Positions 12,090-25,000 of a stretch of DNA of 64,000 bases are shown here, one piece after another. This DNA comes from Ophiodon elongatus (lineage: Eukaryota > Chordata > Actinopteri > Perciformes > Hexagrammidae), in assembly GCA_016806645.1 (NCBI GenBank), contig JACSYO010002159.1, positions 12,294,827-12,358,826 on the forward strand, written 5' to 3'. The notes beneath the pieces are model-generated. The model was not told the DNA's origin. It did no database searches and worked only from the letters and a program-made list of their open reading frames with translations. A program made the position numbers and the translations under genes. Each line of letters begins with the position of its first letter. The first letter of the stretch is position 1.

Positions 12090-13420
12090 GTCTCCAGACC
12101 AACTTTTCCAGTTGGTTGCACCAGACATACATACACACAAATATATATAAATATAGACATAAGGCTGTCTGAAAATGTGGAGGATGATCAAGTGTTTGTG
12201 AGCACCCAGTAATACTTATCTATTTGTCCATTCTTAGTTAGTAGGTCTCCAGCAAACTGTAAACACATTGCACACACTTGATGGGTATTTTATGTTCCCA
12301 CAAGCACTTCCTCTGACAGTAATTGCACTGAAGAGTCACTCCTATTATCACTGGATTGATCACGTCTGAGTTACTTCGCTTTAGAGAGACTGCACAATTG
12401 TTGTAATTTTGGCCCCTGAAAAACCATCTTTCTTAAGCCTCCCCTCTTGTTGAGCTGCACTTTACACTGCAGGATTGGTGCTTATTGCGGCGAGTGCTTC
12501 GCAGGCCGCCGGCCGCACAAAGCCCCCAACAGAGTCTTTGATGTTTGCCTCAGTGGATCAAAGATGTTAGAGCGTGGACCTGCCAGGTGCACCGCTCTTT
12601 CATCTCACTTACTTATGTGTCTGCTGGTTCCCATTCTCTGTGCAGGGGACAAAACAATGTGTGCCATTCAGGCTCACTCCACAATTCACACCAATAGGAC
12701 TTACTCAATTTCAGATACTCCATTCAGGAGGCAGTGAATGGTTTTCACTGTGGTATGTGGCGTTTTAAAAAAAAAGGCTGATAGTGTGTTCATAGTTTTA
12801 TTGTGCTCCCTTTCTTATCATTTTGAATGCAATTCATATGAGTTACAAAGGCTAAAGCAACCGTCCAGAGATATGAGCAACATCTTAAGGCTCCATCTTA
12901 ATCCTTTGACCTCAAAGCAGAAAAGAAAAGGATGGGGTTTCTCGAAACTCATGAATATTTGAATATCTGTCACTGCTTTTGATTGCTTGCTGTTTTCTGC
13001 AACAGCAAGTGTAAGTGTTAGTGTTAGTGTTGTGTACCTTTCACACGCAGTCATAATCCCATCTGACTGGTGCAGAAACTGGGAATGAACTTGGATATGC
13101 CACAATTCTTGTGTGTGTATGTATTTATAATTTTTAACTCATCACTATAACCAACTGCCTTTTGATCCTCCCATTTATATAAAGCCTAACCACTCCCTCT
13201 TTTCCCTGTTTGCTTTTCAAACACGGAAATCTCCCAAAGGACACCTCTAAGTGCCTCCACAGAGAAGTTCCAAATTATTGATTACAAATGAGATAATAAA
13301 AGCCTGCATGATTTCATAGGCTCTGGGGTAAAGATAACTTGTCTCCATTTACATATCATGTTGCAATTTATCACTTTGTATACGTGTCGGCGTTTCTCAC
13401 CATGCTCTCCTCTACACATG

Positions 13421-13570
13421 CCTTATGGATCATGAATAAATGGATCATAGATCGCTTCAGCTTGGATCATTGATGCTTTGATCTCAATGTAAGCGGTGAC
13501 GTCCTCATGCATAATCAGGGTATCGATTCTCCCCTCCTATTCCTGGCAAATTGATCGGGAAACTAATTGT
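13421..13570. promoter_or_regulatory. Candidate enhancer-like block (GGATCAT repeats, TCF/LEF-like site)
   Basis: Three GGATCAT words occur within about 45 bases (13427-13470), followed by a CTTTGATC word resembling the TCF/LEF consensus, then TGACGTC (CRE-like) and an ATGCATAAT word. Such clustering is the style of vertebrate conserved non-coding elements. This is only a compositional impression; conservation is not shown. Confidence 0.22.
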
Positions 13571-14344
13571 GCCCTTTTCTCTCTCAGCAGGATCTCACCG
13601 TGGAATCATTTCTCCTTTTCTAAACTACCAATCTTGTTAAACAGAATATAAGCAGTCCAACAATTTAGCAGGCAAAAGAGACCATTTAAATGGCAATTAA
13701 CGTCACACTTTTCAGTTTAAGTGTGTCTGCCTGGAGTTGAGGCTATTGTAATTGGGTAAATAAACATTAGTGGATTTTGCATTTTCCCCAACAAAAATGA
13801 ACAGGACAATGAGCGGCTAAGTGCACTATTAGTATAAGTCTCTGTGCTTCGTTGCAGTATCGAGCTAGAGTGGCTATGTAATTCTGTTGAAGTGAGAGAG
13901 GGTTTCATCTCTCAGACAACATCTGGATAATCTATTCTCTGGACAACAGCAGGAGCTGATTTATTTCCCAGTTGGTTGCTCAACCATGCACACAATACAA
14001 CAAACAGAACAACAGAATAATGTAAGTGCTTCAGGAAAAATCTTTACTGAGTTAGAGTATAAATGTTTGAGAGCTCCTAGCAGTACAGTGACTAAGAGTG
14101 TAGCCATTTTGACACATATTTTGGAAGCATCAATATCTTACACAAGCTTCCAATGTAGTAACCTGAAGCTGAAAGAAAAACTTGATTGCAAGATAATCTT
14201 TTTTTAATCTAATCTAATCGGACAGTAAATTCTGTGACACTTACCAGAAGTGCACAAGTCCTTCAAATTTCAACAATAAAGACATGTAAGAGTTTTCTGA
14301 TCTGATGCCCGTATAAGCATGATGACATACTTCCTTCCTAGAAC

Positions 14345-15180
14345 ATTACAAATTGCTGCAAAAATACCATCGACAACTCTGCATTAGCCCCAACCCTGAC
14401 TGCTAGGAACCTCGGTGTGACACTCGACAGTCAACTCTCCCTCACTGCCAACATCACTGCAACAACACGATCCTGTCGGTACATGCTGCACAACATCAGG
14501 AGAATACGTCCCCTTCTCATCCAGAAGGCGGCACAGGTTCTGGTACAGGCTCTGGTCATCTCACGCCTAGACTACTGTAACTCCCTCCTGGCAGGTCTAC
14601 CTGCTAGTGCCATCCGACCTCTGCAGCTCATCCAGAATGCGGCAGCTCGACTGGTCTTTAACCTAAATTCACCCTCACTACTCCGCTCCTCTGCTCCCTT
14701 CACTGGGTACCGGTGGCTGCTCGCATCTGTTTCAAAACATTGGTACTTGCGTACCGTGCTACGAACAGATCGGGTCCAGTCTACATCCAGGACATGGTCA
14801 AACCTTAAACCCCAGTTCGCTCACTCCGCTCTGCATCGGCCAATCGGCTTGTAGCTCCGTCACTTCGAGCTAAACACTCAACAAAATCACAACTGTTTGC
14901 TGTCCTGGCTCCTAAATGGTGGAATGAGCAGAAAGTATCTACATCTTCCGCCGTAAACTAAAAATACATCTCTTCCGACTATACCTTGAAAAAAAGAAAG
15001 ATAATAAAGCACTTTAGTAGCAGTTAAATGGCACTTACTTATAGCACATGGTAGTTGGGCTTTCTTGAGAAAATTGTACTTTCTTGATTCTTGTTATTCT
15101 GTGTTTGTACTCTCATGGTTGAATGCACTTATTGTAAGTCACTTTGGATAAAAGCGTCTGCTAAATGAAATGTAATGTAG
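14345..15180 (+). mobile_element. L2-clade LINE, 5'-truncated 3' end with decayed reverse transcriptase
   Basis: The open frame at 14417-14854 carries the C-terminal reverse-transcriptase region typical of fish L2 elements: a TLDSQLSLTANI segment, then SRLDYCNSLLAGLP (from about 14561) and LIQNAAARLVFN. After about 14690 the frame is broken by indels, but the nucleotide sequence still reads as L2 in other frames, including an LFAVLAPKWWNE segment (about 14896-14930). The 3' tail has the CACTTTGGATAAAAGCG and TCTGCTAAATG words (about 15140-15168) shared by fish L2 elements and the SINEs that borrow their tail, and it ends in ATGTA-type repeats. The 5' border is uncertain. It is a dead copy. 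Confidence 0.85.
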
Positions 15181-18100
15181 TGTAATATTCGTTTTCTGAG
15201 ATATGGTTACCGTTTGGTTAGGTTTCGACACTAAAATTACTTGGTTAGAGAACAAAATGCACGGTACAAGTTAAATACGTAAGTGGTTAGGGTGCATTGT
15301 TGTCATGGTTACAATAATAACCACTTAAACCTGAAATAACAGATGTTTTGGCTCGTCAGCGGACAGTTGCTTATTTAGGCCCCAGGCAGACGCTTTTTAG
15401 CGACCTAGGGCAGCAAATGAGAATGAAGAATGAAGCATTTTGCTTACTGCTTTTGCATTTCTGAGAGCGTTTTTCCACTCTATGCTCCTCGCAAAAACTC
15501 AGAAAGCAGAAAAGTGTCCATGGTCATAAGGTTATATTTCCATTGTCCAATTGGATAAATTGGATCACTTATTGACTGTTGCAAAGAAATGTGCTTCTTG
15601 TGTGGACAGTATTTTAAGCTGCTAAAAAATCTACTATTCCCTCATTTTACCAATCCGCTGTTTGGTATTTTATAGCCTGTTTTTTTATGCTATAAATGTT
15701 GAAAACAGCTGCTAATGCAGTTTAAAAAGGCACGGTGAATGTGAATTAAAATTGTCACCTGAGGAACTCATTTCACATATAAGTAATTATGTCAATCCAT
15801 TGTAAATGTATTGATTATAGCAACTTTAAGTTGAGGAAAATATTGTGGTCATAGTTGAAAGAAACTGATGTTGACTGTCACCACATTTTTCTGGGAGGCA
15901 CAGTCTCCAGAAATCATTACATTTTAGGAATCCTATCACTGGACTGCCAACTAGTTAGGACTGTGAAGCTGACAGTCTTAAATAAAATGTATGCAGCGCT
16001 GACAATGATTGATGGCTGTCTTATGAGTAAGAAATCTCAATAATACAAAGAAAGACAAGAAAATGAGGTGTGTTGCGAGCCATTTGTTTCTGGGGACACG
16101 CTGGCTGTTGTGTCTCATCACTGCCCATGAAGCCCCTTCGCCTTGAACAAGCAGATCCGAGAGCTCATTTCAACACAGCAGAGGGTGATGGAGAGAGGCC
16201 TGTCTCTATTTTGTCAGGCCTTTGATGGAGTCATTGAGAGGGACCCGTGATGAGGAGCGTGGATTCAAATGGAGAGTCGGAGTTCATCCTGACCCGAGCT
16301 TCACGATGCCTCGCCCACTGTGGCCACTTTGATCACAGCTACAAAGGACTGTAGATGGGTTAAGAATGATCTAGATCGTCTCATTTGAAGCAGCATAATG
16401 AAGCGTAGATAAACAGAATAATGGATGATTATACAACAGCCTGAACAATGGCTTCTAGCTGCAGAGGCAACACAGATCTTTCACTACATGGTGCATAACA
16501 CTGATTATTTTTACAGCAGGAAGTGGATCTAATGTGTGTGCTCAGGTATCCAAGGCAACAAATCCCAGTCCAGGGATCTTTCTAAGCTGGGGTCATGCAG
16601 AGGGATTGCTAGTCGCATCCTTGAAAAGGGCAAATCAGACCGCTCCTTTCACCAAACACTACACTTCAAGTGCAGGAGGTTTAACACTTAAAGGTACAGG
16701 TACTTTGCTACATTTCATCACATCACCAAGTATATATTTGGCATTTATTAGCATTTCATCAGACTGACTGAATGTGAAGGGTTTAACGGTGACCCAGCTG
16801 TCAGCTAAGAGTAGGAGTAATAAGTCTGGCTTTACTCTTTCTTTTTTTATTCAAACATAAGAATATAGTTTGAAGTCTGACCTTTTCGTACTTTAAGTAA
16901 TTGATCAACTTTCTAGAAAATTTTATTTTTATGCTGGATATACGTATTTTCAACAAGCCACTTTTTAGTCTGACTTAAAGGTTCTTCTAGGTTATTTTCT
17001 ATGAGTGGTTCACTGCTTTGCTCCATTTAGTTAACAAGAAAACGCCATAGGGCACCTTTTTAAGGAGATCTGTACATAATAAAGTATTTTTAAATATTTT
17101 AACATTACAGGAGAGTAAAAATGCAGTCCCAATCCAAGCACTTGTGGTCACAATTTGAAAAGGAACTGAAATGCCTCATTGTGCTTTTGACATAGGGATT
17201 TTCATATTGTCTCACAGCTTCAGAGAACAGTCAGCAATGGAGCTCCATATTTTCAACAATCTAAATAATAAAAGCTAGTAGAATTCAATAAAATTACTTT
17301 CAAAGTAAAGTGGAGATTCATGGAGAGTAATCATTGCCATAAGAATAAATATGTAGTTTTATCCACCAGAGCTCGACTTTATCTCGACAGGTGCTGTTGG
17401 GATTAATAGCCCCTTGTCCTCAATACATCAGAAATATGCAGGGTCGCTGGATTTTTAGCTGTTAAATGATAAGAACTTAAATGGAAATGCAGATCATTTA
17501 GCTTAAATAAACAGCATATTTTCATGCTTCATAAAACAACCATTTGACCCAAGATTAAAAACTTCTGCAGAGAGAAGTCCTGCCAAATATATTACAACTA
17601 AAGCATGAACAAGTCTTTTTAAACGGATTTATTCTCGCTTACCACATTTTAGAAAATGTCCTGGGTGTTTTATTTTATGCTCATTTTGTATTTACTAAAT
17701 TTTACCATAGTGTACCCTGAAGCAGGAACAATTCAACAATCTGTAGCTGTTCGACAGCTTTCAATTATTATTTGAAATTGTAAGATTATGCAAATAATGT
17801 ACCAAAAGCACAAAGCTTGACAATTTAACAAACCAAACACAACAGACAAATACAATCATTTACATGCAATAATTGTAAATGCAGAATATGGCCAACAGTA
17901 AAGCAGGAACAGACATGACTTCAGGTTAAACACCTTTTGTATGAACATGTGCATGTTTGGTGAAATAGGTGGGTTAAAGCTGGCAAGCATCTGTCGCTGT
18001 AAGCAGAATTATCTTTGCTAAGTATTTCATCAACATATTTGGCAGAAGTCTTGAGCATTGATTTGAATTTAAAATGTGCTGAATACTGTAAAAAAGCCTG

Positions 18101-20604
18101 CATAATTATGTGAGGCTGAGTCTGATGAGCAATCTCCAGGCTGCATGAATGAAAAGTATAGGCTTCTGTTATGTTACTGGTCACTGACACCCTGCGTTGT
18201 GGGAAAATATACGGTAGTTGCTATGGGCAACAGTTTCTTTGGTGTGACTTATATACTTTGTGACCAACCTACAACCTCAATATTCAACAGACATATAAAC
18301 AAAGGACTCAACCTTTGTTATGGCTGACAAATAAAGCTGGTTGTTAAGAGGACATAGCAACAGCAATTGAACTATATTATATCAACAGAAGATTATTATT
18401 AATGAATATTATAAATACAGATCATTTGGAGAGTATTACATTTGACAGCTGTTCCCGGTTCAGTGTTTTCTGACTAGGTGTGCATGTGGCATCTGGATTT
18501 TAATGTTGTTATGTAACAGCTTGCCAATAATGGCTTACTTCACGTTTGTTTTTTTAATGTTTGCAGTTGCAATAAACAAAGTAAAAGCTACAGAAGACAA
18601 CAGCCTTAAGTAAGCAAATTCTTACATGTTCCACCTTATTAAAATACATTATTACTGGTTGCCTTATTGTGTAACTGGAATAACTGGAATCTGCTTTTCT
18701 CAGGTGTCAAGTTCAATAATTCTTTAATCCACAAACTAAATGTCGGAGGTTCCTGCAGTATTGATTAAAGCCACAAATGTGGCCAATAAATGTTTTATTT
18801 TCTCTTGAAAAATAGCTGTAGTATTATTAGTTTATATTTCCTTACAAAACAATTGAGAATAATTTAAATTTCAAGACAATATCTCATGTACCAGGGTAGC
18901 TTTTTGCTTGGATCTTCATGTCTCATTAATATCCAAGCTTAACCCAATCTTAAGTATCATGACTGATAAATGAATGACGATAATGGCTTTAACAATAACT
19001 TAAGGTTTGTGGTTCATAGCATCTGTTTTGTTATATAATGAAGTAGGAATGGTCCTTCCAAATAATAAACTAAAGTATTTCTTTAAAATATTAACTGCAC
19101 TTAATAAAGGCCCATTTGTTTACGGTTGCATGAGTCATCAGTTTGGGTAGTTAAGAAGTTTTATATACATACAGTATGTGGAGCACAGTCCTAAAGACAG
19201 TGCGCCCAGTGTGCCTCTTTATGAAGTTGATTATAATGCCTGTGCAAACAGCATCATGGTGGGGAAGTAAAAACAGATAATACACATATACAGTCGCTCA
19301 GTTCCAGTTAAACAATATAAATGTTTAAAGTTTAGCTTAACTGATGTTATGATCCCATTTCACTTTTACCTTTTCTCACATTTCACTTTCTGTGAATTAT
19401 TTTAGCATTAAATAAACGGGTCAATTAAGATTGTTCTGGTCAAATGGAAGATCCCAGCTTAACACTGGAATGCAGCTGAGGTTTGTAGTCTTGGCAATGA
19501 ACTACTTGTCAATCGTGCTATTACAGGGATAGATTGTGGTGCTGTAAGCTGTCTAGATCAGAACACTGGTATTAACCCCGGTTTCCGGGGGAAGAGGAGG
19601 TTAGTTTGGAGCTCAGGGAAATACTCAAAAACTGAGCTGCAGCCAGTTTGCATCTTTCACTGACAATTAGAGGAGCAGTCCTGGTTTCTATGGGAGCCAA
19701 TGAGTGAGAGAGAGCTTGTAATCATCCGTATCAATTATTGGGCATGTGACATGGGAATTTACTTTGCCAGGGTGGCTCCACTGCTTTGACTAATGGAGCC
19801 ACCATCTGGACCGGCTCCCTGACTTCACCACAAGGAAAACAGGACGCAACACCACAGTCACTTCCCATTGGAGGAGGCAGGTGGAGATGAGAGGCAAAGG
19901 GTTTAGTGGGACATGATACTGCTGCTCGTGAAATATCATGATTTTCATTTAATCAATCATTAAGTAATCACTAATCATTAATCTGAAGAAAACATGTATT
20001 AATTAAGTCTTTAATAATCAAAATGGATCTGCAGACTATGCTGTTTATACTGTCTTTTTAAGGTATATACATATGGTAAATTAGCATCAATGTTTGAGAC
20101 AGAAGTGCGATACGAGTGTAACACTGAATGTATTTCTCACTCCTTGTTTTCTGGCTTGAGGTTTCTCCTCACTCTTTCCCCTGTTAACCTTTCACACTCC
20201 ATAAGGTACGATAACATTTGGCTCTCATTTGGATTTGTCCAGTCTGTCTGCCAGCATGGCCATTTTAATGATTTTGTGCTTAGTCCACATTCGGCAAACT
20301 ATTCCCAGACTAGATAAAGGTCACATGAATTCAATGTTATTGGAACGGGTTCAAGGATTTAAAAAATATCACTTCCCTTAGTTTCTCTTCTGTTCATTTC
20401 TTCTTGCCAAGAATACAGCGTTCTTCTGTCCGGACCTTCGATGGCTCAGTGAAACTGCAGCCACAGAAGTTTTGTAATCATAATAAACCAGCTGTTTGAT
20501 GTTTTTTCTTCTTCGGTTCCTGCTTTATAAATCACAAAATATTTAGGGAGTCATTGTTCACATTCAACTCAACCCACTCAACAGCTGCATTTTCATTGAG
20601 AGAA
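15181..20604. other. Non-coding stretch between L2 and foldback fragment
   Basis: AT-rich DNA with no supportable gene. Open frames are below 90 codons and have no motifs. Part (15205-15370) may be an old interspersed repeat, listed separately. About 16080-16330 is locally GC-richer. The rest shows nothing I can assign. Confidence 0.65.
15205..15370 (+). repeat. Possible old interspersed repeat (GGTTTAGG / ACTTGGTTA type)
   Basis: A GGTTAGGTTTCGACACTAAAA segment continuing into TTACTTGGTTAG resembles a diffuse teleost repeat in which TTTAGG, AAAACTACTTGGTTA and nearby words recur. The reverse complement of 59315-59375 has the same order of words. The class is unknown and the similarity was judged by eye. 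Confidence 0.33.
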
Positions 20605-20765
20605 AGCTGTTCCAGCTGTTTCTAGTCTTTGTGCTGCACTAAGGTAACCTGCTGCTGCTCCCAGCTACATATTCACCATTCAGATGTGAAAAAGTGGTAT
20701 CAATCTTCTCATCTCTCTCTCTCAGCTAAAAAGCAAATGCGTGTTCTTCCCAAAATGTATTCCGT
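20605..20765 (+). mobile_element. Single arm of a teleost foldback interspersed repeat
   Basis: Reads in order: GCTGTTCCAGCTGTTTCTAG, TCTTTGTGCTGCACTAAGG, then GTGGTATCAATCTTCTCATC (about 20695-20714) and TTCTTCCCAAAATG near 20745-20758. As I recall it, this is the order of words in the outward arm of the same family as the two-armed copy at 60019-60411: CTGTTTCCAGTCTTTATGC, GAGTGGTATCGATCTTCTC, CGTATTTCCCAAAATGTC. Only one arm is present. Borders are approximate. Confidence 0.55.
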
Positions 20766-21057
20766 ATACTTTCAGTTAACATTATTTTTGTGTCCAGACT
20801 ATCTAGGAATGAGAGCAGGATTAATGTGGGCTGTCAAACTTCAAAATCTTCCATTTGCTTGAGGAATATTATTTCTTTAATGTTGTCTAATGTTTTCACT
20901 GCTTGTCTCAAACTGAAGCCAGGCAGTTAATTATATTTTATCTGAACAAGTGAGTGGATCCGGCTTTTCAATGATCAGGCTGCTCTGCAGTGGAGAATAC
21001 AAATGGGTGCCATGAGGCCAAGTGAGAAACTCTTCAAATAGCAACAGAGTTAGGGAA

Positions 21058-21071
21058 GTAACTATAGTTAC
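21058..21071. other. 14-bp perfect palindrome GTAACTATAGTTAC
   Basis: Perfectly self-complementary, about 40 bases before the second L2 fragment. GTAACT-type palindromes are common near hAT-like termini in fish, but no partner terminus is seen, so no element is called. Confidence 0.6.
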
Positions 21072-21094
21072 TAAGGAGTAGCATATTACAATAT

Positions 21095-22096
21095 ATGTTC
21101 AATTAAATAAAGATAAAACAGAAGTAATTGTTTTTGGCACCAAGGATGAACGATTGAAAGTCAGCGCTCGGCTTCAATCACTGATGTTAAAAACCACAAA
21201 CCAAGCCAGAAATGTTGCTGTAGTTATGGATTCAGACCTCAACCTAAACAGCCATATCAAGACAATTACAAAATCAGCCTACTCCTCACCTGAAGAATAT
21301 AGCAAGGATTAGAGGATTTATGTCGCAATGGGATTTGGAAAAACGTGTCCACGCTTTTATCTTCAGTAGACTGGACTACTGTAACGGTGTGTTTACAGGT
21401 CTCTGTAAAAAGTCAATCAGAAAGCTGCAGCTGATTCAGAAAGCTGCAGCTCGAGTCCTCACTAAGACCAAGAAAGTGAATCACATCACTCCAGTTCTGA
21501 GGTCTTTGCACTGGCTTCCTGTCCAACAAATAATTGACTTTAAAATCCTGCTGATGGTTTATAAAGCACTGAATGGTTTAGGGCCTAAATACATTTCTGA
21601 TCTGCTGCTACCTTATGAACCATCCCGACCCCTGAGGTCATCTGGGACTGGTTTACTGTCTGTTCCAAGAGTCAGAACTAAATATGGAGAAGCAGCATTC
21701 AGTTTTTCTGCTCCACATATCTGGAACAAAGTTCCTGAAAGCTGCAGGTCTGCTGAGACCCTCAGAGACCCTCAAAGACCCTCAGCGCCTTTAAATCCAG
21801 ATTGAAGACTTTTCTGTTTGCTGTTGCCTTTAATTGAACCAGATTCAAGGATCTTAATCAATTTCTGCATTTCACTACTGCATTTTATTTCTTAAACTGC
21901 ACTGCAACTTTTATTCTATTTTTTAGCTTTTTAATGTTTTACTGACTGTTTTTAATGTTTAAATGAATGTTCTTAATTATTTTTAAATCTTCTTTTCTTT
22001 TGCATTATGTTTTGATGCTTTTAATGGTTTTATGTGAAGCACTTTGAATTGCCTTGTTGTTGAAATGTGCTATATAAATAAACTTGCCTTGCCTAC
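21095..22096 (+). mobile_element. Maui-like L2 LINE, 5'-truncated 3' end
   Basis: Reading along the + strand there is an NKDKTEVIVFG segment (about 21106-21140), then a frame shift near 21285, then an open frame at 21320-21805. That frame holds SRLDYCNGVFTGLCKKSI, LIQKAAARVLT, LRSLHWLPVQQ and the ISDLLLPY segment, all typical of the C-terminal reverse-transcriptase region of L2/Maui LINEs. The 3' UTR ends with GCACTTTGAATTGCCTTG (about 22040) and TGTGCTATATAAATAAA before CTTGCC, the standard tail of this group. A 10-bp unit is triplicated at 21755-21784, altering the frame. The copy is defective but better preserved than the L2 at 14345-15180. Confidence 0.87.
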
Positions 22097-25000
22097 AGAT
22101 AGCAAGAGTTGAAGCCCCACAGTTCTTAAAGGACAAAAGAGACTAAAATTCCACAGACCAAACTAGGAAATGTCTTTTTTTGTTTTTGTTGCCTAAAACT
22201 GAACTAAAACAAGCAATAATCAAATGACTAAAATATATTGTTAAGAAACTAGGGCTAAAACTATATTGGATTCCAAAAGGAATACAGACTAAAAGTGACG
22301 ACATTTCAGCTTTCATATTTTAAGTATTACATATAGTTAGAGGAGCAGGTTTTGTGAGGAACAAAGCTGCGCTGCCTATATGTAACAGCAGATTAAGGCA
22401 CTTTACTGTCCCTGCTTGCTCTTACCATCCCATAATGCATCTGTGTGATCAATAGGCCCCTTGGCTCTGCTCTCATCCCTCTGCCTTCCTCAGTAATCAG
22501 CAGTGTGATGTGATCAGAGACATCCACCTGTCCTGTCCTTGTGTCATGTCGCACAGGACCAAAGTATTCCTTCTGTCATTTGTGACAGTCCTGTGATGGC
22601 AGGGCAGAGACGGGGGGCTTTGTCCCAGCGTGATATTCATCTTTGAAATTGAGGAGTTAGACCGACACGCGACCACTTCATGCGCTTCATCCCCTCTGGC
22701 TTTCCTTAGGAATGTCTTTCAAATGAGGATGAAAGATTAAGTGCCTCCACTCTGTTGGCCTCAGGATTTTACAGCCTGATCTCATTTTAAAATCAGGGTT
22801 ATTTCAACATGCAGAAGTGCTTTCACTTGAAGACGCATCACATGCACAAAGGCAAAAAATAGATGGCAAACAAACACTGCCACTGAGCACCAATCATCAT
22901 TATGATATGACAGACCCTTCACCCTGACTCCCACTCCCTTTTAATGCTTTGGTAAAAGCCTCTACAGACTGGATTACAGACCGCAGACATCTATTAAATG
23001 AGCAACGTTTGGCTTGTCTGCAGAGGAAGAGTGGGATCCATCCTTCAAAAGCAGCTCCTAAAATGCTGTCAATCACAGCAACACAGTGTTTGCTGGACTT
23101 GACAGAGCTTCCTCTGACACACCCACCAGGGAGCGTTTGTCTGCCGTTCGCAGACAGTTCAAGGTTAATTGATGTACATCATAAAATATTTATAACAGAA
23201 TGATCTCTTACTGCTCAGAGTGAACAGAATCTCGTGTTATGCATGTGAATGCATATGGCATTTGAATAGGCCCTGAGATAAGGAAATAACCGCCCAGCCC
23301 CCTGAAGTTAGTCACTTGCACATTTTGGAAGTGGGTTAATGAGTGCCGGTTAATGGGAAAACTTTTCTTTTCCCTCAAGAACCGCAGTGTAATTATTTGA
23401 TTTATGAGTGGCTGGAGGAAGAAAGCAGCAGCCGATCACTCTCACCACCTCAGAGGGCTTCAGCCTGGGGTTTGTCAGACAGACAAGGTACCTCTGTGTG
23501 CCCAGTCCTCTATCACATCATTAACAGCACCACGCTGAAGAAGGAAACAGTTGTGTTATATAAAAGGTCTGTGTTTGTTTAATACCCGATCCTCATCCCA
23601 AGCAGATAGTGAAATTAGATGGGAAACAAATAATTGTCCAGAGGTTTCAGTGAAACACATCAAAACTGTATTCTGAGCGTTACACTTAATTTGCACCACA
23701 GGGATTCTTTGTTATTTGGGCATGTAAACCACAAGACTGTATTAATACCAGACGAGGAGAGAATACTATTAATCACCACACATTGAGAGGCATTGTGATA
23801 GCTTTATTCTCGCGCTTGTCAGAGTTGTTGGAATGGTAATCTTCTTGTTACTGTAATCCAGCTTTTGGAAGAGACAGAAATGCCTCTTGGTTCATTCTTG
23901 TGTTGACAGTGTCTTGAACAGCGAGGGGGATTAGCTGACGCCACAAGTCTGGAAAAATGCAACACCAGACCCAAAGGAAAAGCACCACTTTTACCCTTTA
24001 ACATATTTTAGAGTATTTTGTACAAGAAAATGTATAATTTTCTACTTCTAGCTGAGAAGACAATAGGAGCATGATGGCACAATTTCTCTTTGCCCTTCTT
24101 AATTTGGCTAAGTGATTGTTTTGCATGTCCAGAGGCATAATTACACGGAGAGGTAAAAGGTTGTGGTGTAGTTTGTCCGTGAGAGTGACTCTGCCTCGTG
24201 TCAGTGAATGACTGCATGCTGTGATCACTTACGGGAATGAAAAAGAGCTGCTTCGTGCAGAAAGAAAGAAGGAAAGATCCTTCCAGTGCAAATGAAATGG
24301 TTTGTCCTAAGTGCTGTTTAATGAGAAGCTGCCAATCAAATGAATGGGAATAATTGCTCCAGCTTAATTAAAATAATTCATTGCTAATTTCAAGAAGGAT
24401 ACGTTGTTTCTGTCCCCCCCTCGTAGAAATTGATTTCCAATAATGTGCAGATGGTTACATAACTCAAAGCTCTGAACCAAAAGTATACTACATGTATGCA
24501 CCTTTTTTATAGTTTAAACACATTGGTTGACAAAATTTGGAAATGTGGAAAAACTAAAATATTTATGATGTTGTTTGCTGTTATAATCTTAGGCATAACA
24601 CAAAGCAAAAAATAGGATTTATTTGTCAAAAGAACAGAAACTGAATAACGCAAGTTTGGTGCTATAGTTTCATCCTGAATCCAAGCAAAAAGTCAGTGAT
24701 GTTTAGCATCTGCCTTTCTGTCTGCATGTGGAAAGCTTAACTTCTTCTTGAGGTCAAACAGAGAAAGGTGAGCTTGAACAACAGTCCCAGGTTGGGAGTT
24801 CTAGAACTGCAGGGTCTCAAGGCTTTGACTTCCACTCTCTGACTGCCAGCTCCGTCCCAGAAGTGTCTAAACTTGGAAGAAGATTGAAATGTATTGGTTG
24901 TTTAACCTTGTTATTACAAAAACACAACCTTCCTTTGACAAAGTCTCATTATTGATCATATTTAGTTGGAATCACTTAAAGTCTGACACACATATCACTA

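Larger units (their letters stand above)
7853..14340. other. Non-coding stretch, probably intron
   Basis: AT-rich DNA downstream of the exon donor. There is no open frame with a recognisable domain, and from about 8720 to 11800 hardly any open frame at all. It includes the (AT)n at 11930-11976, an interrupted CA tract at 12064-12089, and a block at about 13421-13570 with repeated GGATCAT and a CTTTGATC motif (listed separately). No further exon with paired splice sites in a continuing frame was found. Confidence 0.65.

Noticed and set aside
11806..12212. Frames with Tyr/Ile alternation on both strands
   Set aside because: Direct translation of the (TA)n array.
12997..13033. GTGTTAGTGTTAGTGTT run, telomere-like at first sight
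   Set aside because: Only about three units of GTGTTA, not TTAGGG; too short and wrong unit for an interstitial telomere.
13580..13600. Strong acceptor-like CTCTCTCAGCAG before a short open stretch
   Set aside because: The following frame stops within about 35 bases and no donor precedes the stop.
15727..15741. AAGGCACGGTGAATG, similar to the miR-124 seed region (AAGGCACGCGGTGAATG)
   Set aside because: Two bases are missing inside the mature sequence and no complementary arm is present at the right distance.
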